64,000 bases of DNA from Ilyonectria destructans (taxonomy: Eukaryota; Ascomycota; Sordariomycetes; Hypocreales; Nectriaceae). Location of the stretch: assembly GCA_020740775.1 (NCBI GenBank), contig JAHEWK010000021.1:620001-684000 (forward strand), in the 5' to 3' direction. The first letter of the stretch is position 1, and each line of letters starts with the position of its first letter. The notes beneath the pieces were generated by a model. The model did not search any database, had not been told where the DNA came from, and was given only the letters and a program-made list of their open reading frames with translations. Made by a program: the position numbers and the translations under genes. Shown here in pieces: positions 19,528 through 31,500 of this stretch.

Positions 19528-21587
19528 ATGCACAGCACTCGGGAGCCAGTGATGGATCCGCGTCTCGCTGGTGATGACGCATGGCGTAAGCCAAGTCACA
19601 ATGGCGGCTGCTCTCCAGTCTCGAATGAAAAAGATGCTACTGAACCTATTGACAATGTCCACGCCGAAAACGCTAGCTTAACTGAACTTCCGAGTCTAAA
19701 GGAGCAGAAAAGAATCACGTAAGTGTCAAGTCCACTACTCGCCTCCCTTTGATCCGTCCTTGGTAGGTAGGCAGGCCATACCCAGTCTAATGTATCAAGG
19801 CGCCGCATCGATCTTCGACTTCTACCAATTCTGGGCATCATGTACTCCGTCTCCCTCATTGATCGTACCAACCTCGGTCTTGCTCTCGTTGCTGGCATGC
19901 AGGGTGATTTTGAGCTAGCGGTAGGCAATCGGTACACGATTGTTGTTATGGTGTTCTTTGTTGCCTACATGTAAGCCTCCATGAGTTTCGACACGTTCCA
20001 GCATGCAAATATAAGCTAATAATTCGTGCAGTCTGTGCGAAATTCCCAGCGTACGCAAACTATCTTCTAACATACTTCTGGCGCACGTATGCGTGTAGCT
20101 AATATCGATTCACTAGAACCTTATTCTTCCCAAAGCAGGTCCCGCGAACTGGCTCGCCTTTCTGGGCCTTGGCTTCGGAGCCATTCTCATTGGCATGGGG
20201 TTCACTCGCCATTGGGGAACCTTGGCTCTGTGCAGAGCTCTCCTCGGAGTAATGGAAGCCGGGTTTCTTCCAGGTTCGTGCCTTTAATTCGACTGATCGT
20301 TTTGCCTGGTGGGTTGCTGACGAAGATAACTAGGCTGCACTTATCTCATTACCTGTTGGTATACACGTTATGAAATAGGCAAAAGGCTGTCCGCGTTCTG
20401 GATACTGTCTGTTATCGCAAGCGGCTTCGCCAATATTTTGGCCTATGCCCTATCCCGACTTGATGGCAAGGCTGGACTGGGTGGTTGGAGATGTATGATA
20501 CCCTATTTCCTGCAAAATCTCTTGAACTCCCTTGTTCTCTCTTTTCTCTGTTCATTCGCATCCGTTTGCTGGATTCAACGTTGGACCTCATCTTGCGAGA
20601 TTCTCAAGACTAATAGACACATGACAATAGGGATATTTATCATCGAAGGCGCTGCTACCTGTGTGATCTGCATAGTGGGCTGGTTCATCATCGTGGACTT
20701 TCCTAGCAAAGCTGATAAGTTCTTGAGTCCATCCGAACAGGAGTTTGTCATCCGACGCCTCAATGCCGACCGTGGAGATGCAATTGAGGATAAGGTTACT
20801 GTGGCCGTCGTCCTTCACCATCTTAAAGACTGGAAGCTATACTGCTGGGCTTTTAACTTAATGGCCTCGTCATTGCCAGGATATGCGTATAGTTATTTCC
20901 TCCCTATTATTCTGCGCGATGGAATGGGGTATAGCGGTACCGACGCTATGTTGCTCAGTGCGCCGCCATTTGTCATTGCCGCTATTCTAGCACTCATCTC
21001 TGGGTGGCTGGGTGACAAATTGAGGATCCGAGGCCCTATTATCGCTACTCACCAGGCACTTACGGCGACGGGTATGTTGATTACTGTGTACGGAAAATCG
21101 AATGCTGTCAGGTACTTTGGCGCATGCCTTGGTAAGCCTGATGCCCACATCGATGATGAGATATGTTCTAACTATTATTTGTTTGATGGCAGGGCTTGGT
21201 TTCTTCCAGTTCTGCGTGCCTGGGGTCATTGTTTTTCAAGCTAATAACATCACCTCCCATTCCAAGAGAGCTGTAGCTTCAGCTACCTGCCTTATTGGTG
21301 GTGGTACAGGTGGTATCATTGCTAGTGTAGCCTTCATGGCAAAGGAGAACCCGCACTATACCGTACGTCAGTCCCCTATAGGCTTGCTGAAGCATTTGAA
21401 AGTTGTGTTTTGGGGCTAACCTTTTTCAACTCGTTGTTAGACCGGTGTGTGGGTGACTTGTGCAATATCTGTAATAAGCATCACCCTGATTGTTATCATG
21501 GACATCTACTTTTGGCGGCGTAATAAAGCTGCGAAGGGGGGCACGCATCTTAATGAAGACATGGAAGGGTGGATGTATACGCTGTGA
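19528..21587 (+). CDS. MFS transporter, anion:cation symporter family
   Basis: Eight exons, 19528..19718, 19800..19970, 20032..20050, 20117..20273, 20334..20492, 20631..21131, 21193..21362 and 21441..21587, join in frame to 504 aa. The third is a 19-nt micro-exon encoding LCEIPS. After a hydrophilic N-tail come RRRIDLRLLPILGIMYSVS and SLIDRTNLGLA, then CEIPSNLILPKAGPANWLAF, GVMEAGFLPG, a central loop and a second set of membrane segments ending YFWRRNKAAKG. This is the pattern of Dal5/Tna1/Liz1-type permeases that carry organic anions such as allantoate, nicotinate or pantothenate. Twelve membrane helices are expected. At the edge of the catabolic cluster it is a good candidate for substrate uptake. 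All splice joins keep frame and no damage is seen. Confidence 0.9.
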
Positions 21588-22625
21588 CACATCAACACCT
21601 ATATTAGTAGCTTGTTCCCTGGAACTGAGACAAGAGTTGTTAAACTTAATGACGTTACTTTACCTGTCCTGTTACTGACATAGGAGTTGAAAGTTTTCGA
21701 GTCAGGAATGCGGTGTTGTGATCCGACTCTTCATCTAGTCAGACAGTACGGGTATTCGGTCCATTGATGTCAGGTCAGTTAATTGTTCTGCTCTGTTGTT
21801 GTATCTCGGGAAGTTTCTGTGCCCCTGAGATATCTCATGTTTCTACATACAATATTAGGACTCATAACTCAGCACGTGACCACCCTTCTGTTCAACACAT
21901 CTACGCGGAACTATAGCAATTGCCCAGTGATCAGTACTCTGTGAATCGGCATAAATATTAAACGGTTTGAACGGCTTAAAGAGAGTACTATAGGGGATAT
22001 AACACACCCATTCCACTATACTCGTTCCTCCTCTAGGGGGGTAGTTAATTTGGAGAAGAATTAAAATAGCTAACGGATGTGATAAGCGAGCGTTGCAGAT
22101 AAGTTATTGTTGCACTTTGCCCTCAATCTCTCTTCTTTCTATTTAATTGAATACTTCCCAATAACTTAATAAGTTATATTACAATTAAATACTAAAGTAA
22201 AAACCCTTCTTACTCTTTAAGCTCTTTAAAATAACTTAAAGCTAAGTCTCTAACTGTAACATGATGATGATGATGATTTCATTAACGCCATACGGGCACA
22301 AAGTCCCGCCAATCCGTCGTGCGGCAAGATGGCGTGCTAGGCTAACTATATCTAGAGATTGCATATTTCCTGCCCCAGGTATAGGGTAGGTAGAACAATA
22401 ATAAAATTGAGGTGTAGGGTAGGTTACGTGGGGCTAACACGTCCGTGGGCAGATCAGCTTTCCACGCATCCATCCCTTTTCACCTCAACTCCCTAAATCC
22501 CGTCATCTAACATTGCAGTAAATTGGTTTTCAAGCCCGCCGCTCGGTACGCGTGCGGTTAGGGTCGCAGTATGCCTACTGCGTCGCTCACTCAGTCTTTT
22601 GTGTAGGGACTGTGGAAGACCTATT
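21588..22625. other. Intergenic, AT-rich stretch with a Fot1-type terminal repeat
   Basis: At 22072 the sequence TAACGGATGTGATAAGCGAG followed by CGTTGCAGATAAG resembles the terminal repeats of the Fot1-like elements at 46731 and 62549, and is probably an orphan end of a lost or degenerate element. An AT-rich tract follows to about 22260, with (ATG)5 at 22261. No gene is supported. Confidence 0.45.
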
Positions 22626-22814
22626 TGTCAGAGTAGTCCGACTGGGCTACTGGCGGGCAGCTTGAGGGTACATTGGACAGACGCTATTTGATCAGCTGAC
22701 TGCAAATAGCATCCGAAAAAAAAAACCGTTCCGTTCGAGCAACCGGCCGGGGGAGAAATAACATAAAGCAAAAGAACAAATAAAAGGGAAGCGAATGTTG
22801 TTATAACGCGTTTT

Positions 22815-24358
22815 TCAGTGTTGGGGGCAGATCTTAGTGTGGAACTGCGATGCCTCCAGCAACTGAATAAACTCGCCAAAGTCTTTCCCTAAGACGCGGT
22901 TGATTGCGTCTTGCGGCGTCGGGTGGAGCCGAATCCGCAGGCTGCTTTTAACCTGTCGGCAGAGGAAGGGATGTTCGGGGGCCTTGCGTTTCCCGCAGTT
23001 GCAGGTTAGCTTGGCGTCTTCGTGGTTGAATCTTTCGTGGTAGTTGGCAAAGTCTCCGTGTTGAGACCGCGCTGCGAGAAGGTGGCGGAGAGCTTTTCGG
23101 GGCACTTGGAGTTCGCTGGGGCAGGAGAGAGTCGCTGCGAGACCTAATTCTCTATACCCGCGGGGCAGATTGTCGTTCCACCAGGCTTTGAAGTCAGCGA
23201 GTGGTTTGGCTTTCGTAGCTCTGCGTAGGTACGCGAGAGTAGGTTGGGCTCCGGGCGGCTCCGGCAGGGTGCAACCTAGCTTAGCTAGGGCATCGGCTCG
23301 TTCGTTCCCAGCAATGTCCTCGTGCCCTGGGCACCATTTAATGTGTACCTGGTGTGTTTTGGCGATGTTCTGGAACTCGGCGAAGATCGCCTGAGAAGAG
23401 TCCGACGGGCGGCCTGAAAGGCACTGTGCCGCTGCGAGGTTGTCCAAGCAGACTGTGACGGGACAAGAGCACGAACGAGGTCGAGTGCGACTTGGGCAAA
23501 ATGATTGTTTACAAGGAGAGAAAGAGATTCCTAAGGAAAGCTCTGACTTAAGCTATTTACACAATATTCATAAAGTGAAACTATTCATACAGTATGAAAG
23601 TCACATGATCGTTCCCTCACACAGACGTGAATTTTGCGGAGCTGTGCATCCTCCTAAGTGGTTACAGCGCGTTTCAGGCCCTCAAGGGCACCGAGGGCTT
23701 CTGCGTCGAGGGCTTCGGCGTCGAAGACTTCAGCTGGGCCGAGTCGTCCGTAGCCATAGGTTGTTTCGGAGTCGTCGCTGAAGATAGCGAATCCATATCC
23801 CGTAGCGCCTGAGATCAGCCTTGAGCCGTCTGAGTATACCACTAGGTCGTGTTTTGGCAGGGCCTTAGCCCATAGGCGAAAGGCCTGAGCGGCCTTGGGT
23901 TTCGGTGCATCTTGCAGGCTAGCCTCTATGGCGTTGGAGGAGCTTGGGAGGATCAGTGGTCTGGGGCACGCCGTCGTGAGGGCGATTGTGCGCTGTAGGC
24001 GGGTGAGTTGGGCATCCTGTTGGTTAGTTTGTCTTACGCTAACGTTTGCAAGCGGGTGGTCAGGGTCGAGTGAGCGCAGTCTGGTGGAAAAACGTAGGCG
24101 GTGGGCTTCGAGGATTTGGTCTGCGGGGGCGATTCCGGCTTCGCGGTGGAGGGCTGGAATAGGGGTGGTTTTCCACGCTGGGAGGATAGCGCGTATCGAT
24201 ATTTTCAGTACCGAGTCAATTCGATCCGTCAGGTGTTGAGTCCTTGTCGAGGCCCCTATTGCGTTCGTTACACCAGGGTACCAGGCTTCCGAACCATACA
24301 GTAGAACGGGCTCTACGCAGGCGATTACTGCGTGACGGACTGTATTTTCTAACTGTAA
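22815..24358 (-). pseudogene. 5'-truncated LINE (Tad-like): reverse-transcriptase end plus RNase H
   Basis: The minus strand from about 24358 reads the C-terminal region of a non-LTR reverse transcriptase (VRHAVIACVEPVLLYGSEAW, LHREAGIAPADQILE). RNase H follows: VVYSDGSRLISGATGYGFAIF, then VFDAEALDAEALGALEGL, then VCLDNLAAAQCL and HIKWCPGHEDIAGNERAD, ending with a Cys/His-rich tail (CNCGKRKAPEHPFLC). These carry the RNase H acidic and His residues. Damage: most of the element is missing at the 5' end, one in-frame TAG follows AVTT, and a 168-bp solo LTR (23454-23621) splits RNase H. Skipping the LTR and one target copy restores the reading across HVCLDN. 5' truncation is the usual fate of LINE copies. 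Confidence 0.85.
23454..23621 (-). mobile_element. Solo LTR inside the LINE, with target duplication CAGAC
   Basis: A 168-bp unit with ends TGTGACGG and CCTCACA is flanked by CAGAC at 23449-23453 and 23622-23626. It is highly similar, in opposite orientation, to the 169-bp unit at 52553-52721. Together they define an LTR family with TG...CA ends and 5-bp duplications. It breaks the LINE RNase H frame. Confidence 0.85.
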
Positions 24359-24409
24359 CAGTTAGGTCTAACCTAGGGGTATAGGGTAAGTCTGGGCATA
24401 ATGTTTATA

Positions 24410-25148
24410 ATTAAGGGAATTGATATACGGGCATGACATTTTTGATACACGGGCATGACTCTTACACGGGCATGACTTTTATGACATCTGATTGGATAGG
24501 TCCGACCCTCTTTTGTTAGTACATCTGGTTCTGCCGACAGCTCTAATTTGTACCCAGAGTTTAGCTGTCCATAATCATCCCTTAGTGGCTGACGCGACGC
24601 GGTCCAGCTCTCCATCAGATAGCTATCCATTGCCAGTCTCCCAGCCCTTGACGATAAAGACCTTCGTTGTCCCAATCTGAGTCTCCTCCTAGCTCAGAGA
24701 GCAATTCCAGAAGCCGAACCCGATGGCCTAGCCCGAGCGATCAATGACGTCCTCGAAAACGACAGCGACAGAGCCGACAAGCCGGGTTCAACCCACCGAG
24801 ACGTACGGATAGACCACAGTCAGCTCGTAGCACCGCGAGTATCGGCCAGTACTACGGTATCGGCGACGAAGATGCGCTCGGAAATCTCTTCGTAATGGAA
24901 CTGATCTTATGCTATGGTTAAACCGAGATCTTGTTGCCTGCACTGACCTATTCTAGACGGTAGGATTGACCTGGTTAGTTGGGTGTTGGAAATAAGAGCC
25001 TGTTAAGAGAGCTAGCTTTACCGCCATTGCGAGGATGTATCTATGGGTCGACGGAAATCTAGCGAATCGGATGTCATAGAAGCCATGCCCGTATAAGAGT
25101 CATGCCCGTGTATCAAAAATGTCATGCCCGTATATCAATTCCCATAAT
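24410..25148. mobile_element. 739-bp non-autonomous DNA transposon with about 90-bp terminal inverted repeats
   Basis: Left end ATTAAGGGAATTGATATACG and right end (reverse complement) ATTATGGGAATTGATATACG match over about 90 bp. Inside each arm an ACGGGCATGAC motif occurs three times. TA flanks both ends (24408-24409 and 25149-25150), as for Tc1/mariner-type elements. No transposase is present. The interior has one stretch that reads well as protein on the plus strand (about 24660-24895: LSLLLAQRAIPEAEPDGLAR and onward to a stop), perhaps captured or ancestral coding sequence. Confidence 0.78.
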
Positions 25149-25865
25149 TAAGTAGATTAGAATGTTATAGTAAGCAATATAGGTTACAGTCTGGTAATAG
25201 TGTCAGACGGAACAGAGATATCACATCGCTGACTTCGGCAGTCAACAGCATACGATTTTTCGTATGTTTTCTACGGACTGTTATTTTCCCGGACAGACTA
25301 ATAGGCCCAACAGCTGATCCTGCTATCAGTGGGCTGATCACAATCCCTGCCCTAAGACATCTATTGTATTCCAATTCCTCTATAAAATACGGCCCTTCAG
25401 GCCGTCAGTTAGTTAAATATCAAGCTCTTCCATCGTCACCAAGCTGTCTCAATCAATCCATCCTGCTGATAGTTATGAGCCCGGTTTGCCAGCTCTAACT
25501 AGTCTCACACGGATCCCGTCAGCCCTCTAGACCATCTTTCTAGACCTCTTTTCTAGACCCTCTTTCTAGACCTCTTTTCTAGACCTTCTTTCTAGAGCCG
25601 CGGACCCTCACACCGACTAGTTAGCTTCCTTCCACTGCTATCTACGATGGAGACCAATGCTAGATCGGAAGCATCTTCCCGGATCATCCTCCAAGGATCC
25701 GGCAACTGGCTGCTATAGATTAACGTCATCGAGCTCTATGCCTCTCAACGAGACGTCTGGGATCTAATCGATCCATCTAAAGCCCCAACTGAAAAGCCCC
25801 CATTCAAAAGACCGGTCCAGCCGGTCTCAACAACGGTCAATAAACAAGCTCCGAATATCACGAAT

Positions 25866-26288
25866 TTGAACCCCGATGAAGTCCGGGTTTATTCCATCCT
25901 AAATGACCAGTACAAGACCGACCTTCGCGATTGGAAGGACCGTTCTAAAGCCCTAGCTGCTGTGGGAGATCACATTATCGCCACTGTTGGCAGCTTCCTA
26001 GGGACTATTCAGCAGACCAAGGATGTAGCTACGCAGCTGATCCTGCTGAAAGCCCGGGTCGAGCCTACCAGCTACGATAGGGAAAGAGAAGTCCTAGCCC
26101 GGATGAAGACTATCCTTAAGGGCCCCAGCCGGACTAAGCTAGAGACTTGGGTCACTAGCTGGCGGAAGGTCCTAACGGAAGCCCAGAGCCTAGAGCTTTC
26201 TGATTCTAAGGATATCCGGCCAACCCTCGATTTCCTAGATGCTGTCAGTCAGACCAACCCTTCCTTTTCAATCCATTGGGAAAGATAG
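25866..26288 (+). pseudogene. Copia gag fragment
   Basis: A 140-aa frame begins NPDEVRVYSILNDQYKTDL and contains AVGDHIIATVGSFLGTIQQ and RMKTILKGPSRTKLETW, a helical gag-like capsid region. It stops at 26286. Gag-like sequence seems to continue in other frames to about 26800, with interruptions, so the gene is dead. Assigned by position and character. Confidence 0.6.
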
Positions 26289-26809
26289 ATCCACAGCATA
26301 TCGAGATCTAATATCAAGAACTGGAAGAAGGAGGCTCCAGACGGCTTTACTATCAGTAAACTATTTAAATAAGAAAAGCCGCCACAGCCGCCTCTAAAGG
26401 GTAACCTTTCTAGCTTCCAAGGGACTCTAACAACCCTGATGCAGCCGGAAAGCCACAGACACAAAAGGCACCAAAATGCCTCTGTGGGCAACACCAATTC
26501 TATGCTGAATATCCCTATCTAGTCCCGGCTGTCAGACCGGCTAACTGGAAGGCCGACAAAGACATCAAATTCAAGATCAACCAACGGCTTGAAGACCCTC
26601 TTATCCGTAAGAAGGTCGAAGCTATAATCAGGAGGAAAAATCAGACCTTAACCCCAAGCCCGGAGGTCAGAGGCACAGCCTTTGCCGGAGCTGTCAGCCC
26701 TAACGGCAGCCCTGATCCAAGCCCTGATCCAAGCCCTATTCACCCTGCTACTGACAGCCTGACTGAACGAGCCGCTTTTCAAGCTGCTCAACAGACCTAT
26801 CCGCTCAAG

Positions 26810-28507
26810 AACTCCTTTATCCTTGATTCCGGGTCAGACACACACATCTATAATAGCCTTACTAGGCTAGTCAACTACAGACCGTCTGATCAAACAGAGG
26901 TCATCTTCACAGGTAACAGTCAGCTAGAAATACTAGGCTTTGGCGAGGTTTTTATACGCCTAGAAGACGGTCTGTTCCAGCTGGTCAACGTGGCCTACAT
27001 ACCAACATTCCATACGAACATAGTCTCACTAGACCGTCTCATCAGTAAGGGATACAATTGGAACCCGACTACTGGAGCCGTCTTTCAAGGCGTTGAGACC
27101 ATCTTCCGGACCCAACGAATTTATCGTCAACAGGTCATCGAATTCAACGAGATCCTAGCCCGATCAGCAGCTTCAATAGCTCTAGCCAGCCCGGCCGGAT
27201 TGACAGCTGCTCCAGCCCCAGACGTCTTAGCTGACCTCAACCCGGCCGAGACAACGGCAGAGACAACAGCAACGGCATTTTTATCCTCCCGTGCCCCGAG
27301 GCCGATTCAAGCTGCAGATGCAGATCTTTGGCATCAAAGGCTAGGTCATTTGAATCCTGATGCCCTGGATCAGCTAGTCATGACAACACAAGGGACCCGG
27401 ATCAAGGGACCTGCTACGATTGACTGTGAGGCCTGTTCACTAGGGAAGGCAGAGAGACAGGTCTCCAGACGAAGACCTAAGACGACAGCCAAGAGACCGT
27501 TTTATCGCATCTTCCTGGATCTCTTTGCCCTAGGCCCTAGCTTCGAGGGTTACACAACAGCCCTGTTGATCAAGGATCAATGCACCGGCATCATCACGTT
27601 ATTCCTGCTACGATCAGTTACACAGGAAGCTATTCTGGAAGCCCTAGATTCCTTCGAGACCCGGATCAAACGTCAATACGACCTACGGATCTGCAAGATC
27701 CATAGGGATAACGGTCCGGCCCTTCAGACTGCCTATAACAGCTGGATAGCTGTCAGAGGCATAGATGACGAGCCCACCGCACCGTACACATCAGCTCAGA
27801 ATGGCCCTGCTGAGCGATCTGGGGGGGTAATAGGAAGGAAGGCTCGCACTATGATTATAGGAGCAAATCTTCCGGATAACCTATGGTCTGAAGCTTGGAA
27901 GACTGCTGTATATCTGCACAACAGATCACCCCAACGGCAACAGCCGGATCAGCCGGATCAGCCGGAACTACGATCTAGCTGGGAGACGCCGTTCCAACGG
28001 CTGCTTGACTGGCTCAAGGATAACGGCCGAGACACCAGCTATGACTCCCCACAGCCGGACCTGACGCATCTCAAGGTCTATGGCTGCCGAGCTTATCCTC
28101 TGACTAGGGAAGCTCTGCAGGGCACCCAAAAACGGCCTCTGAAGACATCTGCCCATGCAGAAATTAGCTATCTAGTCGGCTATGACTCTAGCAACATCTT
28201 CAGGATCTGGATCCCGGAAAGATCAGAGGTCCGAAGGATCAGAGACGTCACATTCAACGAGCAGCTATTTTACAGCCCTCTAGATCATCCCTTTCCAATC
28301 CAATCCCCGATCCCGCAACAGCTTCAATTTCCCGATCCTATTGAGACCAGCGACTCAGAGGATGACGAGGAAGTCAGGTCAACGATTGAGGTTGCCCTAG
28401 AAAACCCTAGCGATTACGATCTATCCGACCTAGCTAAAGCCCTTGAAGACATACCCTATCCAACGCCCAGAGGTCCCAACAAGCAGTCAGTTATCAATCA
28501 GTACTGA
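26810..28507 (+). pseudogene. Copia protease and integrase region
   Basis: The frame runs through FILDSGSDTHIYN, the aspartic-protease active site, then a GAG-pre-integrase zinc region (LWHQRLGHLN...CEACSLGKAE). The integrase core follows with the catalytic acidic residues visible: FLDLFALG, KIHRDNGPAL and NGPAERSGGVIGRKARTMI. SEAWKTAVYLHNRSP and a GYDSSNIFRIW segment lead to the C-terminus. The frame is cut at 28507 by the hAT insertion and resumes at 31954. The block itself is uninterrupted for over 500 codons, so decay is patchy. Confidence 0.85.
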
Positions 28508-31500
28508 TTACTGATTGATACTGATACGTTATCAGTATCAGTAAGCCCCTAATCAATCAATCAGTAATCAGTAACACACGTGACCAAGGTATTTGTGGCG
28601 TCGATATTTTGTGGCATAGTTGCCTGTCACAACACGCGACCTGACGCGTTCGAGGTGTTTGGAGACTTCTCCAAGGTGCTAAGATATGTTAGCAGGTACA
28701 TCCAGATCCTGCAATCAGTTATGGTAAATCAGGTACTTCAGCAACACAACTCATCGCCCGGTCAGAGCCCAGAATTACTTACTTTCTACATATTCAACAG
28801 CAACACATTTTTTTTTTACTTTGCATCGATATCTAGCAGGGTTCCAAACCAAATATTCGTAACATGAGAGACGGTGAAGCGCTAGTTATCTTTCCAGGGA
28901 AACCAGCACAGAGGAGTTAATGGGTACCCGCCCCGCCATAACAAATAGGTGAGATATGCGGTAGCCCCTATCTGCTGTATAGGGTAGATTGGCTCACAGT
29001 GTTGCGCAATGCACTTGACCTCCGAGCAAACACGCTGGCCTCTACAAAATATCCATCATGCAAGTTGATGGCATAGTCGCTGAAGTTCTCCTTGCGAGAG
29101 CATCTTACTGGCATTGATTCCACCCTAGTTGGAATTATCTTTCCCAGCTGTCATTTCGCCGTCGAGAGAGGTCATCTACGCCTTACCCCACTGGCGCCAC
29201 CCAACCAAAACCCGACTATCGTACACTTAAGTCCAGTCGGCCTGGACCTGCGCCCAAACCAAAACAGCGACTTCGCAGATTCCCTTTGACTGCACATGAT
29301 GGCTCAACCTCGAAGGTCCCAAGACGCAACCTTGCGTGAGCTGAGTGACGAGCTCAAAGAATCAATTTTGATCAGACGCCAAAATGGCGCGACAAGGGCT
29401 GACGCGACACAGCGTGTGCCTGTCCGTTTCTCGCGTTTGGCGCAGTGCCCTAATTAAATGCCCCTCCCCGGGCATAACAGTAGGTAGATGGTCTCGTCTC
29501 GAGCGCACCACTCCAAAGGTTTCAAAAAGACCTGAACGATATGCCACGCGTCAACATGCCTCCCGGGTCGTCTCTATTCGTAGAGGACGTTCAATACGCA
29601 GAATTTAGCTCGCCGGCGCCAGAATCAAGCATCGCTGCAATTGAGCGGCCTCATTCACAATGGTCAAATTTCTCCGCCCCCTTTTCCCCCACATCATCCG
29701 CGTCTACGCGTCGATCGCAGCCGAAGAAACGTAAACTACGCACTCCAGAAACCTGGAAGCACTTCCGTGTGCCTCAAGGAGACGAAGAGACACACCAGAA
29801 TAACCAGAGACTGTGGTATTGTCAGCATTGCCACAACCCGCCATGGCGAACAGTCTCGACCACAAGCGCCAAACGACATATGCGAAAGGACCACGGTATT
29901 ATCATTGATGATGAAGAAAGGGCAGCCAAGAAGAGACTTCAACAGTCTCTTGAAGTAGCATTCACACGCGCAGAAGAGAAGAATCAAGAGATAGTATCCC
30001 GTGGCGAACAATCGATCCTACGGAATACGATACAACTTGACGCATTCTATGAGGCCCAGATCCAGCTGATCACACGCCGCCGTCTCCCACTCAACTGTGT
30101 CTCTTGGCCGGAATACCAAGCACTTCTTTGCGCAATTAACCCTAGGGCTGAAGAGATCCTCATCCAATCAGGCACTACGGTATTGGCTCATATCGGGCAG
30201 TCATACGCCGTACACCGCGAGAATATCAAGGCTCAATTACAGGCGGCAAAGTCACAAATCCACTTTAGCATTGATCTATGGTCATCGCCGCATCGCAAAG
30301 CCTTTCTCGGAATATGTGGGCAATGGGTTGATGCACGGTATGAACTCCGTGAGGCTCTATTAGGTCTGCCAAACGTACAGCACAGTCACTCCGGAGAGAC
30401 AATGTCACGGCATTTGCTGGACACTATCCGGTATTTCGATATCGCAGACAACATTGGCTACTTTACATCTGACAACGCCACCGCCAATGACACTTGCCTG
30501 CGTGCTTTATCAACAGCATTGGCGAACGAGTTTGGCGTTGGAATGGACCCCGTTGAGCGCCGTGTTCGGTGCGGAGGCCATATTATCAATCTCTGCCTCC
30601 ACGCGTTTCTCTTCGCCTCCAGCAAAGAGGCACTCCGTGCCGCAATTGAAGAGGCAGATGGTAACGCGAACACCACAGTCGTTGAGTCTCTGCAGGCGCA
30701 ATTGCAGCAAAAGAACAGCAAGGGGAAGCATCGAAAAGTGCCGGAGGATCAAGCCGGATGGCGATCCATGGGCCCCCTTGGTAAACTACACAATATCGCC
30801 GTGTTTATACAAGGTTCGACACTGCACAGCGATGCATGGCAGCGCCTGGCAGGTCGTGCACTCGGCATTGACAATGCAACGAGATGGAATTCGTGGTACA
30901 TGCTACTTCGTACTGCACTCGAGAAGAGAGACAAGCTTATGATGTTTCAACAAGAGCATCATAAGGCCCTGGGTGAAGATAGTCTCACACAGGATGACTG
31001 GGATGTCCTCAGGTTAACGGCGGACTTCCTCCAACCCTTCTGGCAGGCGACACTGGCGCAACAGAAGAAGTGGTCGTCGTTAGATCAGCTGCTTTACCAT
31101 ATGGACATCTTGCTCAAGCATTTTGAAGATGCAAAGGTATATACTCACTTCGATCTTGTATATCATGATGCATGATGGTGCTAACTACTTTATAATAGAA
31201 GAAGTACAGCGATAATCAACGCCTTATCCACTCCATCCACATGGGCTGGTTTGTGCTTGATAAGTACTACTTCAAGACTGATGAGACGCCTGTATACTCC
31301 GCGGCATTGCTTCTCCACCCGTCAAAGCGATTAAAATACCTCCGCCAGAACTGGCATGAGGATTGGCATGATGGTGCGATCAACAAAGCCAGGCAGATCT
31401 GGGCTCAGTACAAAGATTTTCCTGTTGCCAGTACTCCGGAGGAGCCTCCGGAGATCCAGATGACAGCGTATGATAAGCTGGCGCTATCGCTTGATGTGAC

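Noticed and set aside
1608..21587. Secondary-metabolite cluster
   Set aside because: No polyketide synthase, non-ribosomal synthetase, terpene cyclase or prenyltransferase is present; the enzymes fit catabolism.
22261..22280. ATG trinucleotide run as a possible coding repeat
   Set aside because: A simple microsatellite without a surrounding frame.
24204..24240. Fourth copy of the dispersed repeat (GAGTCAATTCGATCCGTCAG)
   Set aside because: The short match lies inside LINE coding sequence and lacks the other blocks.
28580..28867. 95-aa frame in the left part of the hAT element
   Set aside because: Lies in the non-coding sub-terminal region, has a T-run and no recognisable motif.
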